Shown here in pieces: positions 23,817 to 32,378 of a stretch of DNA of 64,000 nt; the first letter of the stretch is position 1, and each line of letters opens with the position of its first letter. The stretch comes from Pelomonas cellulosilytica (lineage in GTDB: Bacteria; Pseudomonadota; Gammaproteobacteria; Burkholderiales; Burkholderiaceae_C), in the NCBI RefSeq assembly GCF_021353265.1, contig NZ_JAJTWU010000010.1, positions 272,760 through 336,759 of the forward strand, given 5' to 3'. The notes beneath the pieces are model-generated. The model made no database searches and was not told the DNA's origin. It was given only the letters and a program-made list of their open reading frames with translations. A program made the translations under genes and the position numbers.

Positions 23817-25453
23817 AGCGACGCCTGGCCCTCATCCTGCTGACCGTGGCGCTCGCCGCGTGCAGCAAGCGCGACGAGCCCTCGCCCGCACAGGCGGCGC
23901 CTGCCGCGCCCCAGAACACGCTGAACGTGCTGGCCACCAGCGACCTGAAGGACGTGGAGCCGCTGGCCGCGCAGATCGAGGCCGCGACCGGCGTGGCTGT
24001 GAAGTTCCGCTTCGGCGGCACGATGGAGAGCACGCAGGAGGTACTCAGCGGTTCATCGGCCGACGCTGCCTGGTTCGCCAACGCCAAGTACCTGCTCAGC
24101 GACGCCGCCGGCCAGCGCCGCGTGAAGCTGCAGGAGAAGATCATGCTGTCGCCCCTTATCCTGGGCGTCAGCGAAAGCGACGCGGCGCGTATAGGCTGGA
24201 ACAAGCCGGACACCAAACTCACCTGGGCCGACATCACGAAGGCCGCCAAGCGCGGCGACCTGCGCTACGCGCTCAGCAACCCGGCCACGAGCAACCAGGG
24301 TTTCATGGCGCTGCTGGGAGTCGTCGCCGCGGCGGGCGGCAAGGGCGAGGCGCTGACGGCTGCAGACGTGGACCGCCAGGCGATTGCCGACTTCCTGACC
24401 GGCTACAAGATCGTCGGCGACAACTCCACCTACCTCGCCGAACAGTTCATCAAGCAGCAGGGTACGCGGGCCAATGCCTTCATCAACTACGAGAGCTGGC
24501 TGCTGAGCCTGAACGCCAATGGCAAGCTGCGCGAGAAGCTGCACCTCATCTACCCGTTCGAAGGCGTTTCCACGGCGGACTACCCCTTCATGCTGCTGAA
24601 CGACGCGAAGCGCGCCGACTACCTGAAGGTCGTCGACTACCTGAAGAGCGATACGGCCCAGCTGTGGCTGGCCCGCCAGACGCTGCGCCGGCCGATGAAG
24701 GCCGACCTGGCTGCGCAGGTGGCCGACCTGCTGCCCGAGCGCGGCGTACAGGTGGAGCTGCCGTTCTCGCCCGACCGGCAGCTGGCCGACGGCCTCATCG
24801 ACGCCTACCTGAACGAGTTCCGCAAGCCCATCGCGTCGACGTTCGTGCTGGACACCAGCGGCAGCATGCAGGGCCAGCGGCGCGAGCAGCTCGTGGAAGC
24901 CATCCACTACCTGGCCGGCGCCGACGTGTCGCTGACAGGCCGAGTCGCCAAGCTCACCAACCGCGAAAAGCTGTGGTTCCTGCCCTTCAGCGACCGGCCG
25001 CGCGAGCCGGTGCTGTTCGAGATTCCGGCCGGCAGCCCTGTGCGCAAGGGGGTGGCGCCACAGGCCGACACGGAGGCCAAGAAAGCCGCGCTGCAGCAGG
25101 TGCGCGACGCCGCGGACGACCTGCGCATGCAGGGCGGCACGGCGCTGTACGACGCCGTGCTGGCCGCGCTGAACCACATGCTGGAAGAGCGCAAGCAGCA
25201 CCCCGACTACCAGTACTCCGTCGTCGCCTTCACTGACGGCAAGAACAACCAGGGTCGCAATCTGCTGGCCTTCAAGCAGGCCTACGAGCAGCTGCCCGAG
25301 GACGTTCGTGGCATCCCCGTCTTCATGGTGCTGTACGGCGAAGCGGCCGAGGGCGACCTGCAGCAGCTCGTGAACATCACCGGCGGCAAGGTGTTTGATG
25401 CACGCAAGACGCCGCTGTATGCGGTGTTCAAGGACATCCGGTCTTATCAATGA
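23813..25453 (+). CDS. Lipoprotein with solute-binding domain fused to a VWA domain
   Basis: A 546-residue lipoprotein: signal and lipobox LAAC with serine at +2 (outer-membrane sorting expected), then a type II solute-binding domain (about 35-330; NTLNVLATSDLKDVEPLA, YALSNPATSNQGF), then a von Willebrand A domain (about 335-545). The MIDAS motif DTSGS is complete (D347, S349, S351), with further metal-site elements in MQGGTALYDAV and AFTDGKNNQG. VWA domains bind partner proteins through a divalent metal. Coupled by ATGA at both ends within the operon; the fusion suggests ligand-dependent assembly (inference). Confidence 0.82.
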   Translation: MKRRLALILLTVALAACSKRDEPSPAQAAPAAPQNTLNVLATSDLKDVEPLAAQIEAATGVAVKFRFGGTMESTQEVLSGSSADAAWFANAKYLLSDAAGQRRVKLQEKIMLSPLILGVSESDAARIGWNKPDTKLTWADITKAAKRGDLRYALSNPATSNQGFMALLGVVAAAGGKGEALTAADVDRQAIADFLTGYKIVGDNSTYLAEQFIKQQGTRANAFINYESWLLSLNANGKLREKLHLIYPFEGVSTADYPFMLLNDAKRADYLKVVDYLKSDTAQLWLARQTLRRPMKADLAAQVADLLPERGVQVELPFSPDRQLADGLIDAYLNEFRKPIASTFVLDTSGSMQGQRREQLVEAIHYLAGADVSLTGRVAKLTNREKLWFLPFSDRPREPVLFEIPAGSPVRKGVAPQADTEAKKAALQQVRDAADDLRMQGGTALYDAVLAALNHMLEERKQHPDYQYSVVAFTDGKNNQGRNLLAFKQAYEQLPEDVRGIPVFMVLYGEAAEGDLQQLVNITGGKVFDARKTPLYAVFKDIRSYQ

Positions 25454-26100
25454 GTGCCTTGTTCCGCTGGCTCAACGCCCCGGCCAATTGGTGCGGCCTG
25501 CTGGCCGCCACCGGCGTGCTGGTGCTGAAGGCACTGGGCCTGCTGGGCGGCCTGGGCCTGGGCGTGGCGGCGCTGGGCTATGCGGGAGGACTCGTCGTCG
25601 GCGCGATGTGGTGGGGCTGGCCCAGCACGAAGGAGGCCGAGTGGCAGGCGCTGGAGTTCAAGGACGAAGGCGACGCCCGCGAGGCCATGGGCCGGGCGCT
25701 GTCCGGCGTGCGGCGGCTGACCGAGCACAACCCGGGCCAGCGCATCCCCGGGCCGCTGGCCACGCGCATCCAGCAGCTGTGCGCCAAGCTGGAGAGCCTG
25801 CTGGACCAGTGGGAGCGCAGCCAGGGCCAGCTGCCGCTGCAGGAGAGCTTCCACGCGCGGCACATCGCCATCAGCTACCTGCCCGATGCGCTGAACACCT
25901 ACCTCAGCATTCCGCCGCAGTTCGCCACCAGGAAGCTGCTCAGCAACGGCAAGACGGCAGAAGCGACCTTCGAGGGCGTGCTGGCGGAACTGGAAGCCAA
26001 GGTGGAGCAACTCGGCGACGACCTGGCCGCGCAGGACGCCCAGGCCTTCCTGCGCCACAGCGAGTTCCTGCAGCAGAAATTCGGAGCCAAGACCCCATGA
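25450..26100 (+). CDS. XpaC-like membrane protein (5-bromo-4-chloroindolyl phosphate hydrolysis family), partner of TelA
   Basis: A 216-residue protein with two N-terminal TM stretches (about 12-34 and 36-55) and a helical cytoplasmic part. HIAISYLPDALNTYLSIPP and the terminal helix LAAQDAQAFLRHSEFLQQKF resemble XpaC-family proteins. In Bacillus, xpaC sits next to the TelA gene yaaN, and the same pairing is seen here by ATGA overlap. The similarity is from memory of the family pattern; the historical activity name should not be taken as its true function. Confidence 0.65.
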   Translation: MSALFRWLNAPANWCGLLAATGVLVLKALGLLGGLGLGVAALGYAGGLVVGAMWWGWPSTKEAEWQALEFKDEGDAREAMGRALSGVRRLTEHNPGQRIPGPLATRIQQLCAKLESLLDQWERSQGQLPLQESFHARHIAISYLPDALNTYLSIPPQFATRKLLSNGKTAEATFEGVLAELEAKVEQLGDDLAAQDAQAFLRHSEFLQQKFGAKTP

Positions 26101-27293
26101 GCGACATCACCACCAAGCCCGCTTTCACGCTGACGCCACCCGAGGTCATCACCCCGGTCGAGCCGCCCCAGGCGGTCGACGCTGTGCCGCTGAAGCCCGA
26201 ACTCGCCACGCAGGTTGACGAGCAGGTGCGCCGCTTCATCGACGCGCTGGAGAAGGAAGACCTGCACAGCGAGCCCTTCAAGGCCAAGCTGGACAGCGCC
26301 TTCCAGCTCGGCCGGCAGGAGATCAGCCTGGCCGCCAGCCTGATGCAGGGTAGCCTGATGCAGCGCAACTTCGTCGGCGCCACCGACACACCGGCCTACC
26401 AGGCCATCAACGCCATCCGCGCGCAGCTCGACGAGCTCAACCCCGGCAAGGACGGCGACCTGCTGCAGCCGCGCAAGTTGCTCGGGCTCATCCCCTTCGG
26501 CAACAAACTGGAGGCCTACTTCCGCAAGTTCGAGAGCGCCGCCAGCCAACTACAGACCAGCATGACGCAGCTGTACGCGGCCAAGGACGGCATCCAGAAG
26601 GACGTCATCGACATCGAGGCCACGCGCACCAAGCTGTGGGAGGCCATGCAGGCGCTCGCGGCCGCCGCGCGCTTCGCCCGCACGCTGGACACGAGGCTGG
26701 CCGAACGCGTCGACCAGCTCAAGCCGACGGACCCGCTGAAGGCCAAGGCGCTGGAGCAGGAAGTGCTGTTCTATGCGCGCCAGAACCTCGCCGACATCCA
26801 GACCCAGCAGGCCGTCTGCGTGAACGGCTACCTGGCGCTGGACGTGCTGAAGAAGACAGGCCGCGAGATGATGATCGGCTGCGACCGCGTTGCCACCACC
26901 GGCATGAGCGCGCTGGCCGTGGCGCAGACCGTGGCGCGCGCCACGGGCAACCAGATCGAGGTCATGAAGATGCTGCAAGGCGTCAACGCGACCATCGGCA
27001 ACCTCATCCACCAGACCGGCCAGGCGCTGAACCAGCACGTCGACCAGACGGCCGAGTTCGCCGCCAATCCCATGCTGGGCATTGAGCAGATCCAGTCCAT
27101 GTTCGACCAGACCTTCCAGGCGATGGACGCGATGGACAACTTCCGGTCGAAGGCGATCGCGACGATGGGCGCGAACAACAAGCTCATCGAGGCGCAGCTG
27201 CAGCGGGCGGACAGCTATGTGGACCGCACGCGGCAGCAGCACGCGCGGGAGGCGGTGTCGGGTGGGGGTGTGGCGGGGCCGGTGAAACTTTAA
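26097..27293 (+). CDS. TelA-family toxic-anion/tellurite resistance protein
   Basis: A 398-residue cytoplasmic, mainly helical protein of the TelA/KlaA family. Recognisable pieces are RKLLGLIPFGNKLEAYFRKFESA, ARFARTLDTRLAERV, and the region NGYLALDVLKKTGREMMIGCDRVATTGMSAL... ahead of QTVARATGNQIEVMKMLQG. TelA proteins confer tellurite or envelope-stress tolerance by an unknown mechanism and are part of wider Ter-like stress modules. It starts at the ATG inside the ATGA shared with the XpaC-like gene and ends the operon. Confidence 0.9.
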   Translation: MSDITTKPAFTLTPPEVITPVEPPQAVDAVPLKPELATQVDEQVRRFIDALEKEDLHSEPFKAKLDSAFQLGRQEISLAASLMQGSLMQRNFVGATDTPAYQAINAIRAQLDELNPGKDGDLLQPRKLLGLIPFGNKLEAYFRKFESAASQLQTSMTQLYAAKDGIQKDVIDIEATRTKLWEAMQALAAAARFARTLDTRLAERVDQLKPTDPLKAKALEQEVLFYARQNLADIQTQQAVCVNGYLALDVLKKTGREMMIGCDRVATTGMSALAVAQTVARATGNQIEVMKMLQGVNATIGNLIHQTGQALNQHVDQTAEFAANPMLGIEQIQSMFDQTFQAMDAMDNFRSKAIATMGANNKLIEAQLQRADSYVDRTRQQHAREAVSGGGVAGPVKL

Positions 27294-27449
27294 GAAGGTC
27301 GAATCTGCTGTTGGTATTGGAGGAAGGCGAACAAGCCTAGCCAATCGCGCGCCATCCAGGCAGGTCTGGCTAAACGTAAGCCCATCTCAGCAGATGAACC
27401 CTCTGGCGAATCATGACCATCCGACTCGTCGCCGAGACGGCGTCACAGG

Positions 27450-28451
27450 TCAAACCGCGACGGGGTGCTGCGGAGCCTCCCGCGCATACCGCCGCGCCAC
27501 CGACGCACACACCATCAGCTGCATCTGGTGGAACACCATCAACGGCAGCACCAGCAGGCCCACAGCCTGGCCGGCGAAGAGGATCTGGGCCATCGGCACG
27601 CCGCTGGCCAGCGTCTTCTTGGACCCGCAGAAGACGATGGCGATCTCGTCCTCGCGCGAGAAGCCCAGCACCCTGCTCAGCCACGTCAGCAGCGGCATGA
27701 CGACGGCCAGCAGCAACGCGCAGATGCCCAGCACGGCTGCGAGCGTGGCCGGAGGGAGGTGGCTGTAGAGGCCTTGCACCGTCGCCGCGCTGAAGGCGCC
27801 ATAGACGACCAGCAGGATGGCGCCTTGATCACTCGCACGCACCCAGGCCTTGTGGGCGGCCACCCAGGGCCCGGTCCAGCGCTGCAGCGCCTGGCCGGCG
27901 ACGAAGGGCAGCAACAGCGTCGTGACGATGCCTTCGAACGTGTGCCAGCTCAGCTGCACCGCGCCCGCCCCCGCCGAGGCGCCCACCCAGCGGGCCATGC
28001 CGGCCATCAGCAGCGGCGTGATCGCCATGCCGACGATGTTGGACGTGGACGCGCTGCACATGGCCGCGGCCACGTTGCCGCGCGCCAGCGACGTGAAGGC
28101 GATGGACGACTGCACGGTGGACGGTAGCGCGCAGATGAACAGCACGCCGAGGTAGAGCGTCGGGCCAACCAGCGGTTCCAGCCACGGCCGCAGCGCCAGG
28201 CCCAGCAGCGGGAAAAGCACGAAGGTGGCGGCAAACACCAGCGCATGCAGCCGCCAGTGCAGCAGGCCCTCCCACACGGCGCGGCGCGACAGCTTGCTGC
28301 CGTGCATGAAGAACAGCAGCGCGACGGCTGCCTGCGTCAGCGCGTCCAGCACCGCGACACCGCGGCCATGCACGGGCGCCAGCGTGGCGAGCGCGATGGT
28401 GGCGCAGAGCATCAGGACGAGGTTGTCGGGCAGCCAAGCGGGACGTTTCAT
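27450..28451 (-). CDS. Bile acid:sodium symporter-family transporter (YfeH-like)
   Basis: A 333-residue protein with about ten TM segments. Family segments include FFMHGSKLSRRAVWEG, ICALPSTVQSSIAFTSLARGN and CSASTSNIVGMAITPLL (crossover region) and the late EIAIVFCGSKKTLASGVPMA. These place it in the SBF-like/YfeH branch, whose substrates are mostly unknown. It is divergent from a LysR regulator with a clear inverted repeat between them, so LysR control is likely. Confidence 0.9.
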   Translation of the reverse strand: MKRPAWLPDNLVLMLCATIALATLAPVHGRGVAVLDALTQAAVALLFFMHGSKLSRRAVWEGLLHWRLHALVFAATFVLFPLLGLALRPWLEPLVGPTLYLGVLFICALPSTVQSSIAFTSLARGNVAAAMCSASTSNIVGMAITPLLMAGMARWVGASAGAGAVQLSWHTFEGIVTTLLLPFVAGQALQRWTGPWVAAHKAWVRASDQGAILLVVYGAFSAATVQGLYSHLPPATLAAVLGICALLLAVVMPLLTWLSRVLGFSREDEIAIVFCGSKKTLASGVPMAQILFAGQAVGLLVLPLMVFHQMQLMVCASVARRYAREAPQHPVAV

Positions 28452-28489
28452 GGCCGCGATTGGAGCGGAGCGGGGTCGCGCCGTGAAAT

Positions 28490-28512
28490 GGATTAATCAG
28501 ATGGTTTAATCC
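28490..28512. promoter_or_regulatory. Inverted repeat, probable LysR operator
   Basis: GGATTAA (28490-28496) and TTAATCC (28506-28512) form a perfect 7-base inverted repeat with a 9-base spacer, between the divergent starts of the transporter (28451) and the LysR gene (28543). The A/T-rich interrupted palindrome fits a LysR-type recognition site. Confidence 0.6.
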
Positions 28513-28542
28513 GTACAACCAATCAATAACCGCGCTGCACCG

Positions 28543-29457
28543 ATGCCCACTTCCGCCATCACGCTGCGCCAGCTGCGCGTGCTCCTCGCCGTGGCGCGGC
28601 ATGGCGGCTTCGGCCGCGCGGGCGACGACATCGGGCTGTCGCAGCCGGCCGTTAGCCAGGCGGTGCGCAGCCTGGAGGCGGAGCTGGGCGTCAAGCTGCT
28701 AGACCGCACGACGCGCGAGGTGGTGCTGACGGCGGCCGGGCAGTCGCTCGTGGCGCCGCTGCAGCGCGCGCTGGACGAACTGGACGGTGTGCTGGACGAC
28801 GCCCGCGGGCAGGCGGCCGCGGCGCGCGGCGTCGTGGACATCGCGAGCGCGCCGACGATCTCGGGCGGGCTGATGCCGCAGGTGCTGGCCGCCGCGCGCG
28901 AGCGCCACCCGGCAATCCAGGTGCGGCTGCGCGACCAGGTGCAGCAGCTGGCCATCGAGGGCGTGCGCAGCGGTGCGGTGGACTTCGCCGTGCTGGTGGG
29001 CATGGAGGACGACGCACCGGACCTGGAGCAGCAGCCGCTGTTCGACGAACGTTTCGTGCTCGTCTGCCCGGCCGCGCATGCGCTGGCACGGCGCCGGCTC
29101 GTGAGGATGGCCGACGCGGCCGGCTGGCCGCTGGTACTGCTGGACCACAGCTCCGGCAGCCGCCCGCTGATCGACCGCGCCTTCGCCCGGGCGGGCGTGG
29201 CCTTGCAGGCGGCCATCGACGTGGGGCATGCGGCCACGGCCTTCCGCATGGTGCAGGCGGGTCTGGGCGTGTCGGTGCTGCCGGCGCTGAGCCTGCCGCT
29301 GCCCGACACCGCCGGCCTGTGCGCCGTGCCGATGGAGCCGGCGCTGAGCCGGCAGGTGGTGCTGGCCCGGCGCCGGCAGCGGTCGCTGGCGCCGGCCGCG
29401 CAGACGCTGTGGACGCTGGTCGCCGAGCTGGCGGCGCCCCGCGCTACATGCCCTTGA
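28543..29457 (+). CDS. LysR-family transcriptional regulator
   Basis: A 304-residue LTTR. The N-terminal winged HTH is clear (ITLRQLRVLLAVARHGGFGRAG, LSQPAVSQAVRSLEAELGVKLLDRT), followed by a linker helix and a periplasmic-binding-like effector domain (VDIASAPTISGGLMPQVLAAAR, GLGVSVLPALSLPL). It most likely regulates the divergent symporter-family gene. Its last 14 bases overlap the end of the convergent response-regulator gene. Confidence 0.92.
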   Translation: MPTSAITLRQLRVLLAVARHGGFGRAGDDIGLSQPAVSQAVRSLEAELGVKLLDRTTREVVLTAAGQSLVAPLQRALDELDGVLDDARGQAAAARGVVDIASAPTISGGLMPQVLAAARERHPAIQVRLRDQVQQLAIEGVRSGAVDFAVLVGMEDDAPDLEQQPLFDERFVLVCPAAHALARRRLVRMADAAGWPLVLLDHSSGSRPLIDRAFARAGVALQAAIDVGHAATAFRMVQAGLGVSVLPALSLPLPDTAGLCAVPMEPALSRQVVLARRRQRSLAPAAQTLWTLVAELAAPRATCP

Positions 29458-30265
29458 ACAGGTGCGTGTAGCTGCGGCTGACTTCGAGCTTCTCGGTCAG
29501 GCCTTTCACACCCACCAGCTGGCGGCCGCGGAAGTCGCGCGTGATGCCGTCGATGGCGTGTGCGTTGACGAGCGTGGAGCGGTGGATCTGCCAGAACAGC
29601 TGCGGGTCCAGCTCGTCCACCAACTCCTTGATGGGCTTGCGGATCAGCGCCTCGATCTTGGCCGTCTGCACGCGGGTGTACTTCTCGTCGCTGATGAAGA
29701 ACAGCACGTCATCGACCGGGATCATCTGGATGGCCTGGCCCACGGTGGCCTGGATCCACTGCAGGTACTGCGGCTTTGCAGCCGGGTTCATGCCGGCGGA
29801 CAGCTGGTGCAGCAGCTGCTGCAGCGGCACCGGCGCGCTGTCGGTGAAGTCGCCGGTCGGCGCGTCCCGCTGGGCCAGGCGCTTCTTGATGCGCGCGACC
29901 GTCAGCTGCAGGCGCTCGCGCTCGGCGGGCTTCAGCACATAGTCGGCCACGCCCTGCTCGAAGGCCTCCACCGCGTACTGGTCGTAGGCCGTGATGAAGA
30001 CGATTTCCGGCACGAGCCAGTCGTCGTCTTCCGGCAGCTGGGCGATCTGGCGGGCAGCGTCCACGCCGGTGAGGCCCGGCATGCGGATGTCGAGGAAGAC
30101 GAGGTCGGGCTTGTGCTCCTTCGTCAGCTCGACGGCCTCCAGGCCGTTTTTGGCCTCGGCGACGATGTCCAGCTCGGGCCAGACTTCCATCAATCGGCTG
30201 CGCAGCTGCTCGCGCATCAGGCGCTCGTCATCGGCCAGGACGGCTCTCACGGGGGGGGTGCTCAT
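29444..30265 (-). CDS. LytTR-type response regulator
   Basis: A 273-residue regulator with a receiver domain (acidic pair D12-D13, phospho-acceptor D59 in VFLDIRMPG, K near residue 115 in VLKPAERE) and a C-terminal LytTR DNA-binding domain (about 165-270: VDDVLFFISDEKYTRVQT, FWQIHRSTLVNAHAI). It belongs to the AlgR/LytR group. It is the last gene of the operon with a membrane protein and a LytS-type kinase. Confidence 0.92.
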   Translation of the reverse strand: MSTPPVRAVLADDERLMREQLRSRLMEVWPELDIVAEAKNGLEAVELTKEHKPDLVFLDIRMPGLTGVDAARQIAQLPEDDDWLVPEIVFITAYDQYAVEAFEQGVADYVLKPAERERLQLTVARIKKRLAQRDAPTGDFTDSAPVPLQQLLHQLSAGMNPAAKPQYLQWIQATVGQAIQMIPVDDVLFFISDEKYTRVQTAKIEALIRKPIKELVDELDPQLFWQIHRSTLVNAHAIDGITRDFRGRQLVGVKGLTEKLEVSRSYTHLFKGM

Positions 30266-30280
30266 GAACGCGATGCTAGT

Positions 30281-30676
30281 TCAGCTCGGGTCCACGCGGC
30301 GCGCTTGGTTGGCACGGTGGCGGTTGCGCAGCACGACGAACAGCAGCAGGCCCAGCACGATCAGCGGCGAGCTGACGACCGCGCCGACGCCCAGCACGCT
30401 GGCCACGAGCAGCGCGACGACGCAGCCGACAATGAGCAGCGGCAGCGCCACGCCCAGCAGCAGCACCAGCGGCACCACCAGCACGCACACAGCGGCGGCG
30501 ATGAACAGGCCGATGCTGGCGCCCAGCCAGTCGCCGAAGCCGCCGAGCTGCAGTTCGTCGTCGTTGACGACGATGTGCATGTCGGAGCCGTGGTGCAGCA
30601 GCGCCAGGCCGCCCAGCATGGCCAGCACTACCATCAGCGCGGTGCCGATGAACAGGATCTTGAACAGGGTCTTCAT
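30281..30676 (-). CDS. Small multi-TM protein between kinase and response regulator
   Basis: A 131-residue protein with an N-terminal TM helix, a short polar segment (SDMHIVVNDDELQLGGFGDW) and three further hydrophobic stretches to about residue 115, ending in a basic tail. I do not recognise a family. The polar segment resembles a stretch in the extracytoplasmic part of the neighbouring kinase (VHYEIKIDERGVRIQP), which suggests a sensory accessory role. Its ATG overlaps the kinase stop codon (ATGA). Confidence 0.7.
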   Translation of the reverse strand: MKTLFKILFIGTALMVVLAMLGGLALLHHGSDMHIVVNDDELQLGGFGDWLGASIGLFIAAAVCVLVVPLVLLLGVALPLLIVGCVVALLVASVLGVGAVVSSPLIVLGLLLFVVLRNRHRANQARRVDPS

Positions 30677-32148
30677 GCGGACGCTCCTTCGTCGTTGCGG
30701 CTGCGGTAGGGCACGGTGATGGTGACCACGGTGCCGGACGGTTGGTTCTCGGTGACGGTGACGGACGCCTTGTTGCCGTGCAGAAGCTGCAGGCGTTCGC
30801 GGATGTTGGCCAGGCCCACGCCGGTGCCGCTGGTGGCCGCGCGGCCGAAGCCCAGGCCGGTGTCAGCCACGGTGACGGCCAGCTTGCCGTGCAGGATCTC
30901 GGCCTTGACGGTCAGCTTGCCGCCCTCGGCCTTGGGCTCCAGGCCGTGCTTGATGGCGTTCTCGACGAGGCCCTGAATCATCATGGGCGGGAACTCGGCG
31001 GACATCAGGCCTTCGGGCACGTCGATCTCGGTCTGCAGCCGCTCTTCCATGCGCATCTTCAGGATTTCGAGGTAGGGCCGGATGACGGCCAGCTCGCGGC
31101 CCAGATCGCGCACGGCGCCGTTGGCGTTGGCCTCGCGCATGGTGGGCATGGAGGCCCGCAGCAGCGCGATGAGGTTCTTCTGCATCTTGCTGGCCGTGGG
31201 CGGGTCGACCTCGATGAGGTGGTCGATGCTGGCCAGCGTGTTGAACAGGAAGTGCGGCTCGACCTGCGCCTGCATCGCGGCCATGCGGGCTTCGACGACC
31301 TGGCGCTTCAGCGCCTCGGCCTCGGCGTTCTCGGTGGCCTGCGCGGCCTTGACCTCGGCCTGGATGCGGCCCTTGTACATGGCCTTGATGACGGCCGAAG
31401 CCAGGACCCACAGCGTGGCCAGGTCCACCAACGAGTCGCCGAGCTGCACGTACGTGACGTGCCGGCGGGTGCCCGACGACGACGCCTGCTCCGCGGCCTG
31501 CGCGGCCGTCTCCGCGGCTGCCTCGGCGGCGGCCTCCTGGGCTTCCTGGGCGGCCTCCGCTGCCGCGTCCTGCGCCGCCTTGGCGGCCTCGGCGTCGCGC
31601 TTGAGCTGGTGCAGCTGGTCCTTGGCTTGGTCGATGGCGATGCGGACGTCGTCGGGCTTGGCGCTCTTGGGGAAGTCAATGGCGATGGCCGGCGCATCGT
31701 CGCCGCGGGCCTCGTCGCCATCGCCATCGGCGCTGCTCGCGGCGGACGCCGCCGGGCGCACGGGCTGGATGCGCACGCCGCGCTCGTCGATCTTGATCTC
31801 GTAATGCACCGACTTGTCCGGCGCCTTCGTCGTGGCCTGCTCGGCGGCCTTCTTGGCCCGCTCAGCCGCGCGGCGCGCCTGCGCCTCGAGCTTGGCCTGG
31901 CGGCGGGCGGCATCGCCGTGATCATGCTCCTCGACGATCTCGCTGACGCGCCAGGTGAAGGGTGGCAGGCCCTTGAGCACGTTGGCGCCGATCAGCAGCG
32001 CCAGCGACAGCAGCGCGAAGCGCTTCCAGCTGATGCCCACCAGCCAGCCGGCGTAGGCATGGAAGTAGCGCAGCGCGGCGGCCAGGAAGCGCTGCCAGCG
32101 CTCGATCCAGAGCTGCTGCTGCGGGCTGGGGGTGAAGGAAGGAGTCAT
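30673..32148 (-). CDS. LytS-type sensor histidine kinase with Ala-rich stalk
   Basis: A 491-residue kinase. TM1 is at about 42-60 and TM2 at about 247-268. Between them lies a ~185-residue region containing an acidic, Ala/Glu/Gln-rich helix (about 185-235). The cytoplasmic part has the His_kinase signature EPHFLFNTLASIDHLIEV, with the phospho-acceptor histidine, and an HATPase_c domain (N box VENAIKHG, G box DTGLGFG, GTGVGLANIRERL). This is the LytS/YpdA/AlgZ class that pairs with LytTR regulators. AAGGAG precedes the ATG. Confidence 0.88.
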   Translation of the reverse strand: MTPSFTPSPQQQLWIERWQRFLAAALRYFHAYAGWLVGISWKRFALLSLALLIGANVLKGLPPFTWRVSEIVEEHDHGDAARRQAKLEAQARRAAERAKKAAEQATTKAPDKSVHYEIKIDERGVRIQPVRPAASAASSADGDGDEARGDDAPAIAIDFPKSAKPDDVRIAIDQAKDQLHQLKRDAEAAKAAQDAAAEAAQEAQEAAAEAAAETAAQAAEQASSSGTRRHVTYVQLGDSLVDLATLWVLASAVIKAMYKGRIQAEVKAAQATENAEAEALKRQVVEARMAAMQAQVEPHFLFNTLASIDHLIEVDPPTASKMQKNLIALLRASMPTMREANANGAVRDLGRELAVIRPYLEILKMRMEERLQTEIDVPEGLMSAEFPPMMIQGLVENAIKHGLEPKAEGGKLTVKAEILHGKLAVTVADTGLGFGRAATSGTGVGLANIRERLQLLHGNKASVTVTENQPSGTVVTITVPYRSRNDEGASA

Positions 32149-32335
32149 GGCCGGGTGTCGTCGTTGGAGGCCACTGTACGCAAGCGTTCCGGGCGCCGTG
32201 GGGCCTGCGCGACACGCCGGCCGGTGCGGGGGACGAACTGCAGCGGCGGGCGACAGGCGGGAGCGGTGTTGAGCCGCAAGCAGATCGTCAGCGGGTCGGT
32301 TTGGGGCGGCTCGGCGCCCAGCCCGTGGCCATAAA

Positions 32336-32364
32336 GCAAAAGCCCGCCATTGGCGGGCTTTTGC
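32336..32364 (-). terminator. Intrinsic terminator downstream of yceI
   Basis: A nearly continuous inverted repeat, GCAAAAGCCCGCC and GGCGGGCTTTTGC, with a 3-base loop and A/T-rich flanks. It lies 15 bases beyond the stop of the minus-strand yceI gene and would work in both directions. Confidence 0.85.
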
Positions 32365-32378
32365 TGGTGCTGAAGGGC

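Noticed and set aside
31560..31850. Possible internal tandem repeat at the DNA level in the Ala-rich kinase region
   Set aside because: The repetition is at amino-acid composition level (GCN/GAN codons); no exact DNA unit repeats enough to call a tandem repeat.
30742..32334. 530-codon frame antisense to the sensor kinase
   Set aside because: The repeated Leu/Gly/Ala pattern mirrors the Ala-rich kinase codons; no start context and no domains.
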